DNA of 64,000 nucleotides from Candidatus Woesearchaeota archaeon (GTDB lineage Archaea; Nanobdellota; Nanobdellia; Woesearchaeales; GW2011-AR4), in assembly GCA_016187465.1 (NCBI GenBank), contig JACPJQ010000007.1, positions 62,001-126,000 on the forward strand. Reading direction: 5' to 3'. The position numbers were made by a program, and so were the translations under genes. This document shows positions 35,654 through 44,691 of the stretch, piece after piece. Under the pieces are notes generated by a model. It was not told the origin of the DNA, made no database searches, and was given only the letters and a program-made list of their open reading frames with translations. Each line of letters opens with the position of its first letter. Within the stretch, counting starts at the first letter, position 1.

Positions 35654-36883
35654 ATGTCTAAAAATGTCGCTGAGCTGGACCACCAGCTTGTTGTTACGGA
35701 AAGAAAAACGTGCAGGGTTTGCTATTCAAATAGATTGGTCTCTATTTTTTCGTTGGGTTCGCAATATGTGTCTAATTTTGTAAAGAAAGGTGAAACAGGT
35801 ATTAAGGCTCCATTGGAATTGGTATTGTGCGAGAACTGCTCTTTGCTCCAGCTTAAGAATACTGCACCACAGGAATTGCTATATTCAAGATTTTATTGGT
35901 ACCACTCTGGTTTAACTCAAACAATGAAGTATGCCTTAAAGGAAATAGCAGAAACTGCTGCACAAACGGTTAATCTTAAGGAAGGTGATATGGTATTAGA
36001 TATCGGAGCTAACGATGGCACATTGTTAAGCTTTTATCCAAAAGGTATCATTAGAGTCGGATGCGAGCCAGCTAACAACCTTATTGAAGAACTTAAACAA
36101 AATTGCGAATATGTAATCCATGATTTTTGGAGCTATAATGCCTATGAAAGGTTAGGGGTTAAAAAAGCAAAGGTTGTCACCGCAATAGGCATGTTTTATG
36201 ATATGGAAGACCCTAATCAGTTTGTTTCTGATGCACAAAAAGCTATGTCAGAAGATGGTATATTTGTTGCACAGCTAATGTGCTTGAAGAACATGCTAGA
36301 AAAAAATGATGTTGGGAATGTGTGCCATGAGCATCTTGAATTCTACTCTCTTGAATCCTTAAAGTACCTTTTTGAAAAAAATGGCTTAGAAATTTTTAAG
36401 ATAGAAGAAAATGACATTAATGGCGGCTCGTACCGATTATATGCTAAGCATTACAAAAACGGCAGCATACCATTTGATGAAAAATTCACCAAAGAGGATT
36501 ATCTGGATTTCTATAAGCGAATTGAAGAAAATAAGAAAAAATGTGTAAATTTTATTAAACAAGAAGTTAAGAAAGGTAAAAAAGTTTATGTGTATGGTGC
36601 CTCAACAAAAGGCAACACCATTCTTCAATATTATGGCCTTACAAATGAATATATATGTGGTGCAGCTGACAAAAGCCCTGAAAAGTGGGGAAGGTGTACC
36701 ATAGGAACTTGGATTCCAATAATGTCTGAGGAAGAAGCAAGAAAGAAAGCAGATTATTTCTTAGTTTTACCATACGCTTTTTTAAATGAATTCCTTGAAA
36801 GAGAAAAAGAGTGGTTGGAAAAAGGAGGGAAGTTTATTGTTCCTCTGCCTGAATTCAGGGTTATTAAATACCAACAAGGATAG
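35654..36883 (+). CDS. SAM-dependent NDP-sugar C-methyltransferase
   Basis: 409 aa with the three-part layout of sugar C-methyltransferases: an N-terminal zinc-binding region (C20, C23, C59, C62, in TCRVC and CENC), a central SAM-binding Rossmann fold with VLDIGANDGTLL, and a C-terminal Rossmann-like domain with VYVYGASTKGNTIL. The motif CHEHLEFYSLESL in the centre is characteristic. Such enzymes (TylC3/NovU/EvaC type) methylate a carbon of 4-keto deoxy sugars, so a branched-chain deoxysugar is likely made from one of the 4-keto intermediates in this locus. Confidence 0.85.
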   Translation: MSKNVAELDHQLVVTERKTCRVCYSNRLVSIFSLGSQYVSNFVKKGETGIKAPLELVLCENCSLLQLKNTAPQELLYSRFYWYHSGLTQTMKYALKEIAETAAQTVNLKEGDMVLDIGANDGTLLSFYPKGIIRVGCEPANNLIEELKQNCEYVIHDFWSYNAYERLGVKKAKVVTAIGMFYDMEDPNQFVSDAQKAMSEDGIFVAQLMCLKNMLEKNDVGNVCHEHLEFYSLESLKYLFEKNGLEIFKIEENDINGGSYRLYAKHYKNGSIPFDEKFTKEDYLDFYKRIEENKKKCVNFIKQEVKKGKKVYVYGASTKGNTILQYYGLTNEYICGAADKSPEKWGRCTIGTWIPIMSEEEARKKADYFLVLPYAFLNEFLEREKEWLEKGGKFIVPLPEFRVIKYQQG

Positions 36884-36899
36884 AAATATTTATATATGG
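36884..36899 (+). promoter_or_regulatory. TATA box for the GT2/radical SAM pair
   Basis: AAATATTTATATATGG lies about 45 bases before the ATG at 36939. Confidence 0.6.
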
Positions 36900-36938
36900 G
36901 GGCATACCAAACTTAACAATTGTTAATAATTAATTTTG

Positions 36939-38027
36939 ATGAAACAAGAAGTGCAAAAAATCATAAAAGATAGTGCAATAAGAGGGATTATAGGAAAATG
37001 TATTACGGGTGTTATATTAAAGATGTTTAAGATGAAATTATCAGTTATAGTGCCTGTATATAACGGTGAGGCTACTATAGAAAAGTGCCTAAACCATATT
37101 TTTAATTCCGATTATAAGAATTTTGAAGTTGTAGTTATTGATGATGCCTCAACAGACTCGACAGTTGAAAAGATAAAGAAATTTAATTGTAGAATAATAA
37201 GGTTAGATAGGAACAGGGGGGTGGCTAACGCTAGAAATGCGGGAGCAAAACATGCGAAGTCAAATATTCTGGTTTTTGTTGATTCGGACTTATATGTCCA
37301 TAAGGATACTTTCTCAAAAATGGTTGAGATTTACAAATCAAATCCTGACATGAGGGTAATTGGCGCCGTTAATTCAGGAAAATACAACACAAAAAAATTT
37401 GGAACAAAGTTCCTTTCACTGAAGCTCTCGTATGACTATAAATGGAAAAAAGGGGAAAAATACAGAAAATTTTCTTCATTTCAATCAGAATGCTGTTTAA
37501 TAGAAAAGAAAATATTTGAAGGGGTTGGGGGTTTTAATTCTAAATATAAAAAAGCAGGTGTCGAAGAGTATGAAATGGGGCATAGGCTTATTGAGAAGGG
37601 CCATGCTAATTATATCTGTAGAGACGTCCTATACGACCATTACTACGATAGCCTGCCTAAAAGGGCATACTCCCTACTTAGGAGGACGATTATCTACACA
37701 CCTTTATTCTTTAAAAAAAGAAAGTTTGAAACTGATGGCGGGACAGGAACATTTTTCGAATTTATCATGATATTTTTTTCTTTCACCGGGGTGATAGCAA
37801 TACCTATGATTTTACTGTCATCTAAACTTTCTGTTATACCATTTTCTACTTTTGCAATTATTTTTTTATTGAATATTAAATTTTTGTTCTACCTTATGGT
37901 TAAGGAAGGGGTCTTTTTTTCTTTTCGATCATTCTTTGCATTACTTTATCTGTATATTTCAATGGGGTTGGGCATAATACTTGGCGTATTCAGTCTGGCA
38001 ACGGGAATGGGTGATCAGAGTGGTTAA
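36939..38027 (+). CDS. GT2 family glycosyltransferase with C-terminal membrane helices
   Basis: About 362 aa. An N-terminal extension of about 30 residues precedes MKLSVIVPVYNGEATIEKCL, VVIDDASTDSTVEKI, the metal-site VFVDSDLYVHKD and GAGVEEYEMGHRLIE-type acceptor residues (here AGVEEYEMGHRL). Three hydrophobic segments near the C-terminus (about 270-355) anchor it. The ATG at 36939 is chosen over the in-frame TTG three bases before. The last codons GGT GAT CAG contain the Shine-Dalgarno of the next gene. Confidence 0.85.
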   Translation: MKQEVQKIIKDSAIRGIIGKCITGVILKMFKMKLSVIVPVYNGEATIEKCLNHIFNSDYKNFEVVVIDDASTDSTVEKIKKFNCRIIRLDRNRGVANARNAGAKHAKSNILVFVDSDLYVHKDTFSKMVEIYKSNPDMRVIGAVNSGKYNTKKFGTKFLSLKLSYDYKWKKGEKYRKFSSFQSECCLIEKKIFEGVGGFNSKYKKAGVEEYEMGHRLIEKGHANYICRDVLYDHYYDSLPKRAYSLLRRTIIYTPLFFKKRKFETDGGTGTFFEFIMIFFSFTGVIAIPMILLSSKLSVIPFSTFAIIFLLNIKFLFYLMVKEGVFFSFRSFFALLYLYISMGLGIILGVFSLATGMGDQSG

Positions 38028-39468
38028 TCCAATACTTTTCATATACCCGGAGCATAGCCCGATTCCACACACAGTAAACTTTCCTTTATCAATGTACGCC
38101 TTAGGCAAATATCTTGAAAAGAGAGGTTATGATATTTTGTATTATGATGAAAGGATTGACAGGAAGAAAATACTTGAAGACCACCTTAAAAGAGAGCCAT
38201 TGCTTGTTTTATTGTCCACCATGACTTCATACCAGATAATATCCACAATAAACCTTTCAAAATTAGTAAAAAAGAAAAATCCAGACACGCCGATAGTGTG
38301 GGGCGGCGTGCACCCAAGTTTGAGCATTAACCAGACAATAGAGCAGGAGTATGTTGATTTCATTGTGGTGGGAGAGGGCGAAAAAACAATTTTGGAGCTT
38401 GCAGATTTTCTGAAAAATAAAAGGACGGATTTTGAAAAAATTGACGGCCTTGCCTGGAAAAACAACGGAAAAATCATTATTAATAAGCCGCGGGAGTTCA
38501 TGAACTTTGGCGAAGCCGAATTTCCGTACGAAGGGATTAACAACGAAAACTTGAATAAGTATTTAGTTATGGATAAGCATATAAAGTCGATAAAGCCTGT
38601 TTTTTATCAGTCTTCAAGGGGCTGCCTTTACAGCTGCACATTCTGCTATAACGACGCCTTTAATAAAAAGATTGTCCGCCTTAGACCGATACAGCTTGTC
38701 AGGGAGGAGTTAAAAAAATTAAAAGATATAGGGGTTACAGAAATATCTTTTTGTGATGACGATGCTTTTTCAAAAGAACGCTTGTTTGAGATAAATAAAA
38801 TAACAAAAGATTTGGGTATGAACTGGAGTGCCAGCATGAGAGTAAGCTACATCGATGATGAAACTGCAAGAATACTTGAAGATGGCAACTGCCAGTATAT
38901 CTTTTTTGGAGTCGAATCTGGCAATCAGGAAACATTGAATTATATGAAAAAGGGGGTAGTTTTGCAGCAGATTAAAAGATGTGTAGAAGCGATATCAAAA
39001 ACCAAAATAATTCCAACTTACTCCTTTGTTTTTGGATTCCCTCGTGAGCCAAAGGGCCATATGAAAGACAGTTTTGAATTAATTGACTGGATACTTAAAG
39101 TTGATAAAAAAGCAAACCTTACCTTGCAAACTTTTACGCCTATTCCGGGAACAGAACTGTACAGGATATCAATCGAGGAAGGATTTGAAGAGCCTAAGAG
39201 GCTTGAGGACTGGGCAAAGATGGTTGCCCATGAAGTGAATACTCCCTGGGTTAAAGACAAGGCTTTGCTCAAAAACCTGTATGTGGTTGCAATGCTTGCA
39301 TTTAGATACGGAGAATTCTTGAACAACAAGATTTTTTATATTTTCCATGTTATAGCTAAATGGAGATGGAAACACAAATTCTTTAAATTGTGTTATGAAA
39401 GGGTATTATTTGATATGGCGCAAAGGCTTACACTAGGCTATTATTCCATACGAAGAAGAATAGCATAG
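38020..39468 (+). CDS. B12-binding-domain radical SAM protein
   Basis: About 482 aa from GTG 38020, which follows a strong archaeal Shine-Dalgarno (GGTGATC); the frame extends to 37981 but lacks such a site. The cobalamin-type domain shows FPLSMYALGKYLEKRGY, VWGGVHPSLS and IVVGEGEKTI. The radical SAM cluster motif is SRGCLYSCTFCYND, then ISFCDDDAFS and QYIFFGVESGN. It overlaps the GT2 gene by 8 bases, so it is translationally linked to a glycosyltransferase, as is the radical SAM gene at 26462. The reaction is unknown. Confidence 0.85.
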   Translation: MVNPILFIYPEHSPIPHTVNFPLSMYALGKYLEKRGYDILYYDERIDRKKILEDHLKREPLLVLLSTMTSYQIISTINLSKLVKKKNPDTPIVWGGVHPSLSINQTIEQEYVDFIVVGEGEKTILELADFLKNKRTDFEKIDGLAWKNNGKIIINKPREFMNFGEAEFPYEGINNENLNKYLVMDKHIKSIKPVFYQSSRGCLYSCTFCYNDAFNKKIVRLRPIQLVREELKKLKDIGVTEISFCDDDAFSKERLFEINKITKDLGMNWSASMRVSYIDDETARILEDGNCQYIFFGVESGNQETLNYMKKGVVLQQIKRCVEAISKTKIIPTYSFVFGFPREPKGHMKDSFELIDWILKVDKKANLTLQTFTPIPGTELYRISIEEGFEEPKRLEDWAKMVAHEVNTPWVKDKALLKNLYVVAMLAFRYGEFLNNKIFYIFHVIAKWRWKHKFFKLCYERVLFDMAQRLTLGYYSIRRRIA

Positions 39469-39561
39469 GTTCATATTTCTAAGGCTGTAATTGGAATATT
39501 GACATAAAATCATAAAACTTATTAAGTCAGTAAGAATTCTCCTCGATCTTGGAGTAGTGCG

Positions 39562-40545
39562 ATGAAGAAGGTATTGATTTTCGGGATTACCGGACAGGAT
39601 GGGAGCTATCTGGCTGAATTTCTGTTGGAGAAGGGCTATGAAGTGCATGGCCTAATCAGGAAATCTGCAACAGGCAACAAAAAAAATATCATGCACATTC
39701 TTGACAGGATTACCCTTCACAAGGGTGACTTAGCTGATGCCACTTCAATCTATAGGATTATTAAAAATGTAAATCCACTCGAGCTTTATAATTTTGCAGA
39801 CCAGGACCATGTCAGCTGGAGCTATGACTCTGTTGATTACTCATTCGACATCACAGGCGCTGCAGTCGGAAGGATTCTTGAGATAATCAAGCAGGTTAAT
39901 CCAAAAATAAAATTTTTCCAGCCGGTCTCCTCCAACATGTTCGGCAGAGCGCAAAATCCTCAGAATGAGGAAACGAACTTCAGGCCGCAAAGCCCTTATG
40001 GATGCGCGAAGGCTTTTGCATATATTCTAACCAGGTACTACAGGGATGTCTTTGGGCTATTTGCCTCAACAGCCATATTTTACAACCATGAAAGCCCAAG
40101 ACGCAGCGAGGAATACGTGACAAGAAAGATAACAAAAGCAGCTGCCCGCATTTCTAAAGGATTGCAGAAAAAATTGTATCTGGGGGACATAAACATTAAG
40201 ATTGATTTTGGATATTCAAAGGACTATGTGGAAGCTGCCTGGAAAATACTCCAGCTCGACACGCCAGAGGATTTCATAATCTGCACAGGCGAGCTGCATT
40301 CAATCCGGGAATTTGTCGAAAAAGCCTTCGATTGCGTCGGGCTGAAGGCGGATGATTATATGGAAATAGATAAAAATTTGCTAAGACCCGGCAAGACTGC
40401 AGAGCTAGTTGGTGACTTTTCAAAAGCGAAAAAAGCTTTCGGGTACAAGCCTAAAGTCAAATTTGGCGAGCTTGTCAAGATTATGGCCAACCATGACTTG
40501 AAGGAAATTGAAAAGGAGCCGCTGCTTAGCAAGATAGAAGAGTAA
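39562..40545 (+). CDS. GDP-mannose 4,6-dehydratase-like SDR lacking the catalytic Glu
   Basis: 327 aa, clearly related to Gmd: [40 protein letters not shown] (Tyr and Lys kept), YNHESPRRSEEYVTRKITKA and FGYSKDYVEAAW. The active-site loop that reads STSELYG in the true Gmd at 31708 is VSSNMFG here, so Thr is Ser and the Glu needed for dehydration is Asn. It may be an epimerase or a reductase of a GDP-sugar, or use another acid. It is a single-gene unit 26 bases before a GT39-like gene on the same strand. Confidence 0.8.
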   Translation: MKKVLIFGITGQDGSYLAEFLLEKGYEVHGLIRKSATGNKKNIMHILDRITLHKGDLADATSIYRIIKNVNPLELYNFADQDHVSWSYDSVDYSFDITGAAVGRILEIIKQVNPKIKFFQPVSSNMFGRAQNPQNEETNFRPQSPYGCAKAFAYILTRYYRDVFGLFASTAIFYNHESPRRSEEYVTRKITKAAARISKGLQKKLYLGDINIKIDFGYSKDYVEAAWKILQLDTPEDFIICTGELHSIREFVEKAFDCVGLKADDYMEIDKNLLRPGKTAELVGDFSKAKKAFGYKPKVKFGELVKIMANHDLKEIEKEPLLSKIEE

Positions 40546-40570
40546 TCTCCTTATTTTATCTGTAAATGCA

Positions 40571-42040
40571 ATGAATAAAAAAACTTTATTGCTGCTCATT
40601 TTAATATTATTTCTGGGCGCGTTCCTAAGATTCTATAATTTAGGGAGCGAAAGCTTTTGGCAGGATGAAAGCTACACGGCACTGGCTGTTAAAAAATTCA
40701 GCGCATTAGACATCATAAAAAATTCCATTGCCGGGGGGCAGATCATCCCTGATGCCAAATACTCCTATAACAGCGAGCTGCCCACTTATTTCGTAATTTT
40801 GAAAGTATGGTCAGGCATATTTGGTTTAAGCGAATTTTCGCTAAGAGCTTTTTCAGCCATATTCGGTATTTTGTCGTTGATTGCAATTTTTTATCTTGCG
40901 AAGCATCTCTTTGGAGAAAAGGCAGCCTTGCTTGCCAGCTTTCTTGCATCAATAAATCTGACACTCATATGGTACTCTCAGGAAGCAAGACCTTATAGCT
41001 TTCTTATATTTTTGAGCTTATTATCCCTAATATTTCTTTTGAAGGCGTTAAAAGACGAGAAATTTCATTACGTAGCTGGATTTTTCGCCGTTAATCTTGT
41101 CATAATTTACACGCACTTTACCTGGATAATTTTCATGCTTTTTGAAGGCATTTATATGTTGTACATTGTGTACAGAGATTATGTAAAAAAAAAGAGCATC
41201 CATGCAAAAACGTTATTGGCATTTTTTGTGATTGGCCTCTTCTATCTGCCTATTATAGAAAGGGCTTTATTCAGCGGGGATGAAACACTTTACCTGTCGG
41301 GCAGACCAGATATCATTGAGATCGGCCAGCTTGGAGTCAGAATGCATACATGGCTTTATCCTTCCGAATCTATGAGGCAAAAACTCCATGAATTCTTTTT
41401 TGATTTTTCTCCATCGGAGTGGCTGCTTTTGATTTCAACCTTGTCCAGCGCCTTGATTATTGGGTTGCTGTTTCTTATTGGTCTTGCATCAGTTTATAAA
41501 AAAAGGGCAGATATTGTTATTCCGCTAATGTTCTTTTTTCCGTTATCATTCACTTTACTATTTTCATTCATGCATCCTTCGATATCCATTTTTAATATAA
41601 GAGTACTTGTTTATATCATTCCTGCTTACCTTATAATCACTTCTCTGGGCTGTTTGAGACTCAGGAAATGCAAGTTCTTAATTATTCTAATAATAATCTT
41701 AAGTATGCCTCCAGTATACGCGTATTATGCCAATGTTGACAAGCAACAATTCCGCGAAGCGTCTGCTGTTTTGCCGAAGAATGAGTTAGTCTTCGTCAGC
41801 AAAGATACCGCTAAAAGAGGTGTATGGTATTATTTCGGAGAAAGAGATAATGTTATTGGAATTGATGACGTTAATGAGCTTAAATCCCATCTCAACAATA
41901 AAGATTCATTTTGGGTGCTGCTTACTTTCACAAAATATTCAGACCCTGAGGGCAAAATTAAAAAATATTTAGATGATAACTATAAGCTTCTGGATAAAAA
42001 AGAATTCTTTGATATAGAAATCCTACATTACAGAAAATAG
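40571..42040 (+). CDS. GT39/ArnT-like GT-C membrane glycosyltransferase
   Basis: 489 aa with an N-terminal helix, then the first-loop acidic pair in FWQDESYTALA (D32 E33), the helix YLAKHLFGEKAALLASFLA and the loop IWYSQEARPYSF, which is typical of the PMT/ArnT superfamily. About ten helices precede a 90-residue soluble end. These enzymes transfer a sugar from a polyprenyl-phosphate donor outside the cell. The DPM1-like GT2 enzymes of the locus could make the donor. It abuts the convergent methyltransferase gene with no gap. Confidence 0.83.
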   Translation: MNKKTLLLLILILFLGAFLRFYNLGSESFWQDESYTALAVKKFSALDIIKNSIAGGQIIPDAKYSYNSELPTYFVILKVWSGIFGLSEFSLRAFSAIFGILSLIAIFYLAKHLFGEKAALLASFLASINLTLIWYSQEARPYSFLIFLSLLSLIFLLKALKDEKFHYVAGFFAVNLVIIYTHFTWIIFMLFEGIYMLYIVYRDYVKKKSIHAKTLLAFFVIGLFYLPIIERALFSGDETLYLSGRPDIIEIGQLGVRMHTWLYPSESMRQKLHEFFFDFSPSEWLLLISTLSSALIIGLLFLIGLASVYKKRADIVIPLMFFFPLSFTLLFSFMHPSISIFNIRVLVYIIPAYLIITSLGCLRLRKCKFLIILIIILSMPPVYAYYANVDKQQFREASAVLPKNELVFVSKDTAKRGVWYYFGERDNVIGIDDVNELKSHLNNKDSFWVLLTFTKYSDPEGKIKKYLDDNYKLLDKKEFFDIEILHYRK

Positions 42041-42784
42041 CTATTTTGAAGGCTTCTTGGCAATTGCAATAATATTCACCCCGAATGGGTAAGATATGCG
42101 GTTCAGACCTTTTATCTCAATTCTGAACATCATCTTTAAAAATGAGTTTAAAAGAGGGTTTATTTTTTCCTGAACTTCCGATTTCGGTGCAGACTTACTG
42201 AATCTTTCCAATTTTCTCCTGACAAATACCGCTGGAAACAAAAGAAAATTTATGTACGATATTTTCTCAACGCCAAAGCCTGCCTTTTCGAGCTTCAGCT
42301 TAAGCTCCTTTTTTGAATATCTTCTAAGGCCACCAAAAGCGATCTCGTGCTTCCCATAAAGGCTCATCATTGCGCAGTCAAAAAAAATTAGCCTGCCTCC
42401 CGGCTTGAGTACTCTATTGATTTCCTTAAATCCCTTAATATCATCTTTGATGCTTTTATGATAAAAAACTCCTAAGCAGGTAACAGCATCAAAAGTGTTG
42501 TTGCCAAATTTTATGTCCATCACGTTGGATTTCTTAACATTATTAACCCCCCTAATCTTGCAATAGTTTATAGCATCGTCAGAAATATCTATCCCGTACG
42601 GCACTCCGTATTTTCTCAATAGCTCGAGCGTAGCGCCTGTGCCGCACCCCACATCCAATAGCCTCAAATTATTTTTCGAACTGTAGTATTTTTTTAGATA
42701 GCACTCCACCAGGTATCGCTGACCCACGAACCACCAATAGTTTCCTTCAGTTTTGTACAGGAGATCGTAAAGCTGTTTTATCAT
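42041..42784 (-). CDS. Class I SAM-dependent methyltransferase
   Basis: 247 aa with the SAM-binding motif LLDVGCGTGATLELL at about residue 42, an acidic end of strand 2 (YGIDIS), VTCLGVFYHKS and the post-motif LKPGGRLIFFDC. The N-terminal LLYKTEGNYWWFVGQRYLVE is seen in methyltransferases of polysaccharide loci. It probably O- or N-methylates a sugar of the glycan. It is a single-gene unit convergent with the GT39-like gene. Confidence 0.85.
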   Translation of the reverse strand: MIKQLYDLLYKTEGNYWWFVGQRYLVECYLKKYYSSKNNLRLLDVGCGTGATLELLRKYGVPYGIDISDDAINYCKIRGVNNVKKSNVMDIKFGNNTFDAVTCLGVFYHKSIKDDIKGFKEINRVLKPGGRLIFFDCAMMSLYGKHEIAFGGLRRYSKKELKLKLEKAGFGVEKISYINFLLFPAVFVRRKLERFSKSAPKSEVQEKINPLLNSFLKMMFRIEIKGLNRISYPFGVNIIAIAKKPSK

Positions 42785-42846
42785 TCTGCTTTCATCCTTT
42801 TATAGCAAACGCAGTAAATTTTCGTAATAGATATGCGTTTGACATG

Positions 42847-42946
42847 TCGGAAATCGCAGAGGCACATACTTTGGTACTTAAGTCCAAAGCAAGCCGTCGA
42901 ATGCGAATGGGCGAAGCGAACTCGCTTACAAGTCACGGATTTCCGA
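42847..42946. repeat. GC-rich palindromic element B
   Basis: This occupies the 370-base gap 42785-43154. TCGGAAATC (42847-42855) pairs with GATTTCCGA (42938-42946). Inside are CTTTGG/CCAAAG (42869/42884) and AAGCGA/TCGCTT (42914/42922). Bases 42916-42936 match 61330-61350 at 19 of 21 positions. The rest of the gap is AT-rich, with TATA-like boxes at 43073-43084 and 43125-43136. Confidence 0.6.
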
Positions 42947-43124
42947 GCATGCTCAAAAATTCCATCAATTTATAATAAATACATGGAATTTTTGATATAT
43001 TAGAACAAATTAAACAATTTTAATGAATAAATATTTAATCCGTTCTCTATAGAAGTCCAGCACAAACACCTCCGCTATATAAAATCTCTGATTGTTCGTA
43101 CTCCAAACTTAACCCATAGAAAGG

Positions 43125-43136
43125 CATTTAAATACC
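43125..43136 (+). promoter_or_regulatory. TATA box for the GT2 gene at 43155
   Basis: CATTTAAATACC lies about 25 bases before the ATG, in keeping with a leaderless transcript. Confidence 0.55.
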
Positions 43137-43154
43137 AAACTGTTTTTCAGCATA

Positions 43155-44039
43155 ATGCGGATAATAGTAACAATACCTGCCTATAACGAGGAAAAGACTT
43201 TAGGGGAGGTGATAAAGAAAATTCATGAAGTGATGAAGAGTAATAGATATAATTATACTATTCTTGTTGTTGATGACGGCAGCAGAGACAACACCGCAAA
43301 GGCAGCGAAAAGGGAAGGCGCTGTGGTATATTCTCATCCAAAAAACTATGGGCTTGCTGAAGCTTTCAAAACTGAACTGAAAAAAGCACTGGAGCTGAAG
43401 GCAGACGTGATTGTGCACATAGATGCAGACGAGCAGTACAGGCCTGAAGAAATTCCAAAGCTTGTAAGAGAGATTAAAAATGGTTACGATCTTGTTCTTG
43501 GAAGCAGGTTTAAGGGAAAGATTGAAAGCATGCCTTTGATAAAAAGGCTTGGCAACAAAGCTTTTTCTGAAGTAGTATCGGGAATTGTATCTATGGATAT
43601 TTCAGATGCTCAGACTGGTTTCAGGGCATTCACCAAGGAAGTTGCTGAAAAAATAAATATTATTTCTGACCACACATATACTCAAGAGCAGATTATAAAG
43701 GCGATAAGGCAGAAATTCAGGATAAAAGAAGTGCCGATTTATTTTGGCAAAAGAGATGGGAAGAGCAGGCTGATAAGCAATCCATTTAGCTATGCTGTAA
43801 GGGCAGGAATCAACATAACAAGAATTTATAGGGATTACCAACCCTTGAAGTTTTTTGGCATGGTGGGGTTTTGGATATTTTTTATAGGCTTTATTCTTGG
43901 ATGGTATTTGATTTATGTTCAGATATTTGCCGAGGGCGTAAACAGGCACCTTGGATTGATGATGCTTGATATCCTTATACTCAGTATAGGCTTGCAGATA
44001 ATCATATTCGGCTTTATAGCTGACATGCTGAAAAAATAA
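43155..44039 (+). CDS. GT2 glycosyltransferase with two C-terminal membrane helices
   Basis: 294 aa. The GT-A domain shows VTIPAYNEEKTLGEV, VVDDGSRDNTAKA, the metal-site HIDADEQYRPEEI and VLGSRFKGK, with the acceptor stretch DAQTGFRAF. Two helices follow at about residues 235-255 and 265-288. This layout fits polyprenyl-phosphate glucose/mannose transferases of the GtrB/DPM type. The next gene starts one base after its stop codon. Confidence 0.87.
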   Translation: MRIIVTIPAYNEEKTLGEVIKKIHEVMKSNRYNYTILVVDDGSRDNTAKAAKREGAVVYSHPKNYGLAEAFKTELKKALELKADVIVHIDADEQYRPEEIPKLVREIKNGYDLVLGSRFKGKIESMPLIKRLGNKAFSEVVSGIVSMDISDAQTGFRAFTKEVAEKINIISDHTYTQEQIIKAIRQKFRIKEVPIYFGKRDGKSRLISNPFSYAVRAGINITRIYRDYQPLKFFGMVGFWIFFIGFILGWYLIYVQIFAEGVNRHLGLMMLDILILSIGLQIIIFGFIADMLKK

Positions 44040-44040
44040 A

Positions 44041-44691
44041 ATGCTTGGAGAATTCTTTATAATAAAAAGAAGAATTTCAAGTTTGCTGAAAGATAAATTC
44101 AGTCCTGACGAGCTTATTCTTGACATTGGATGTGGAGAAAGGCCATATTACCATAAAAACATTGGCGCGAAAATAATCTGCGCAGACATAAAACAAAGCA
44201 AAAAAACTCACTTTATATGTGACGCTTCCAGCCTCCCTGTTAAAAAATCGAGTTTTGACGGCATTGTGTGCGTAAATTCATTATATTATTACAATGACCC
44301 ATTAAAATCAATAAAAGAATTTTCAAATATTTTAAAAAAAAGTGGAAAGCTGATAATTGTGACGCCTTTCATTTACCCAGTGCATGACATTCCTGACGAT
44401 AAATACAGGTTCACGGAATTTGGAATCAGGGAACTCCTAAAAAATGAATTTACCGTAAAGGAGATTAAAACTATTGGCGGCATATTCAACCTTAAAGCTG
44501 TATTTTTGCACTCTTTGATAAAGGGAATCCCGTTATTAGCTCCAATGGGATTGAAAACAATAGCTAAATTCTTTGCAGTTGTGCTGTTATACCCATTTTA
44601 TATTCTGGTCCAGTTATTAGAACCTTTAGATTTCTTAGACAAATCCAGAAGATGGCCGACTTATTATTTTACAGTTGCAGTCAAGAATTAA
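44041..44691 (+). CDS. Class I SAM-dependent methyltransferase
   Basis: 216 aa with ILDIGCGERPYY at about residue 28, IICADIKQS for the acidic ribose contact, FDGIVCVNSLYYYNDPLKSI and LKKSGKLIIVTPFIYPVHD. These identify a Methyltransf_11-type enzyme, possibly methylating a sugar or the lipid carrier intermediate made by the adjacent GT2 enzyme. It is coupled to that gene and its 3' end overlaps the convergent deacetylase gene by 4 bases. Confidence 0.83.
   Translation: MLGEFFIIKRRISSLLKDKFSPDELILDIGCGERPYYHKNIGAKIICADIKQSKKTHFICDASSLPVKKSSFDGIVCVNSLYYYNDPLKSIKEFSNILKKSGKLIIVTPFIYPVHDIPDDKYRFTEFGIRELLKNEFTVKEIKTIGGIFNLKAVFLHSLIKGIPLLAPMGLKTIAKFFAVVLLYPFYILVQLLEPLDFLDKSRRWPTYYFTVAVKN

Noticed and set aside
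43602-44126. Minus-strand open frame of 174 codons
   Set aside because: It is opposite the GT2 and methyltransferase genes, both with clear motifs; no promoter or family signal supports it.
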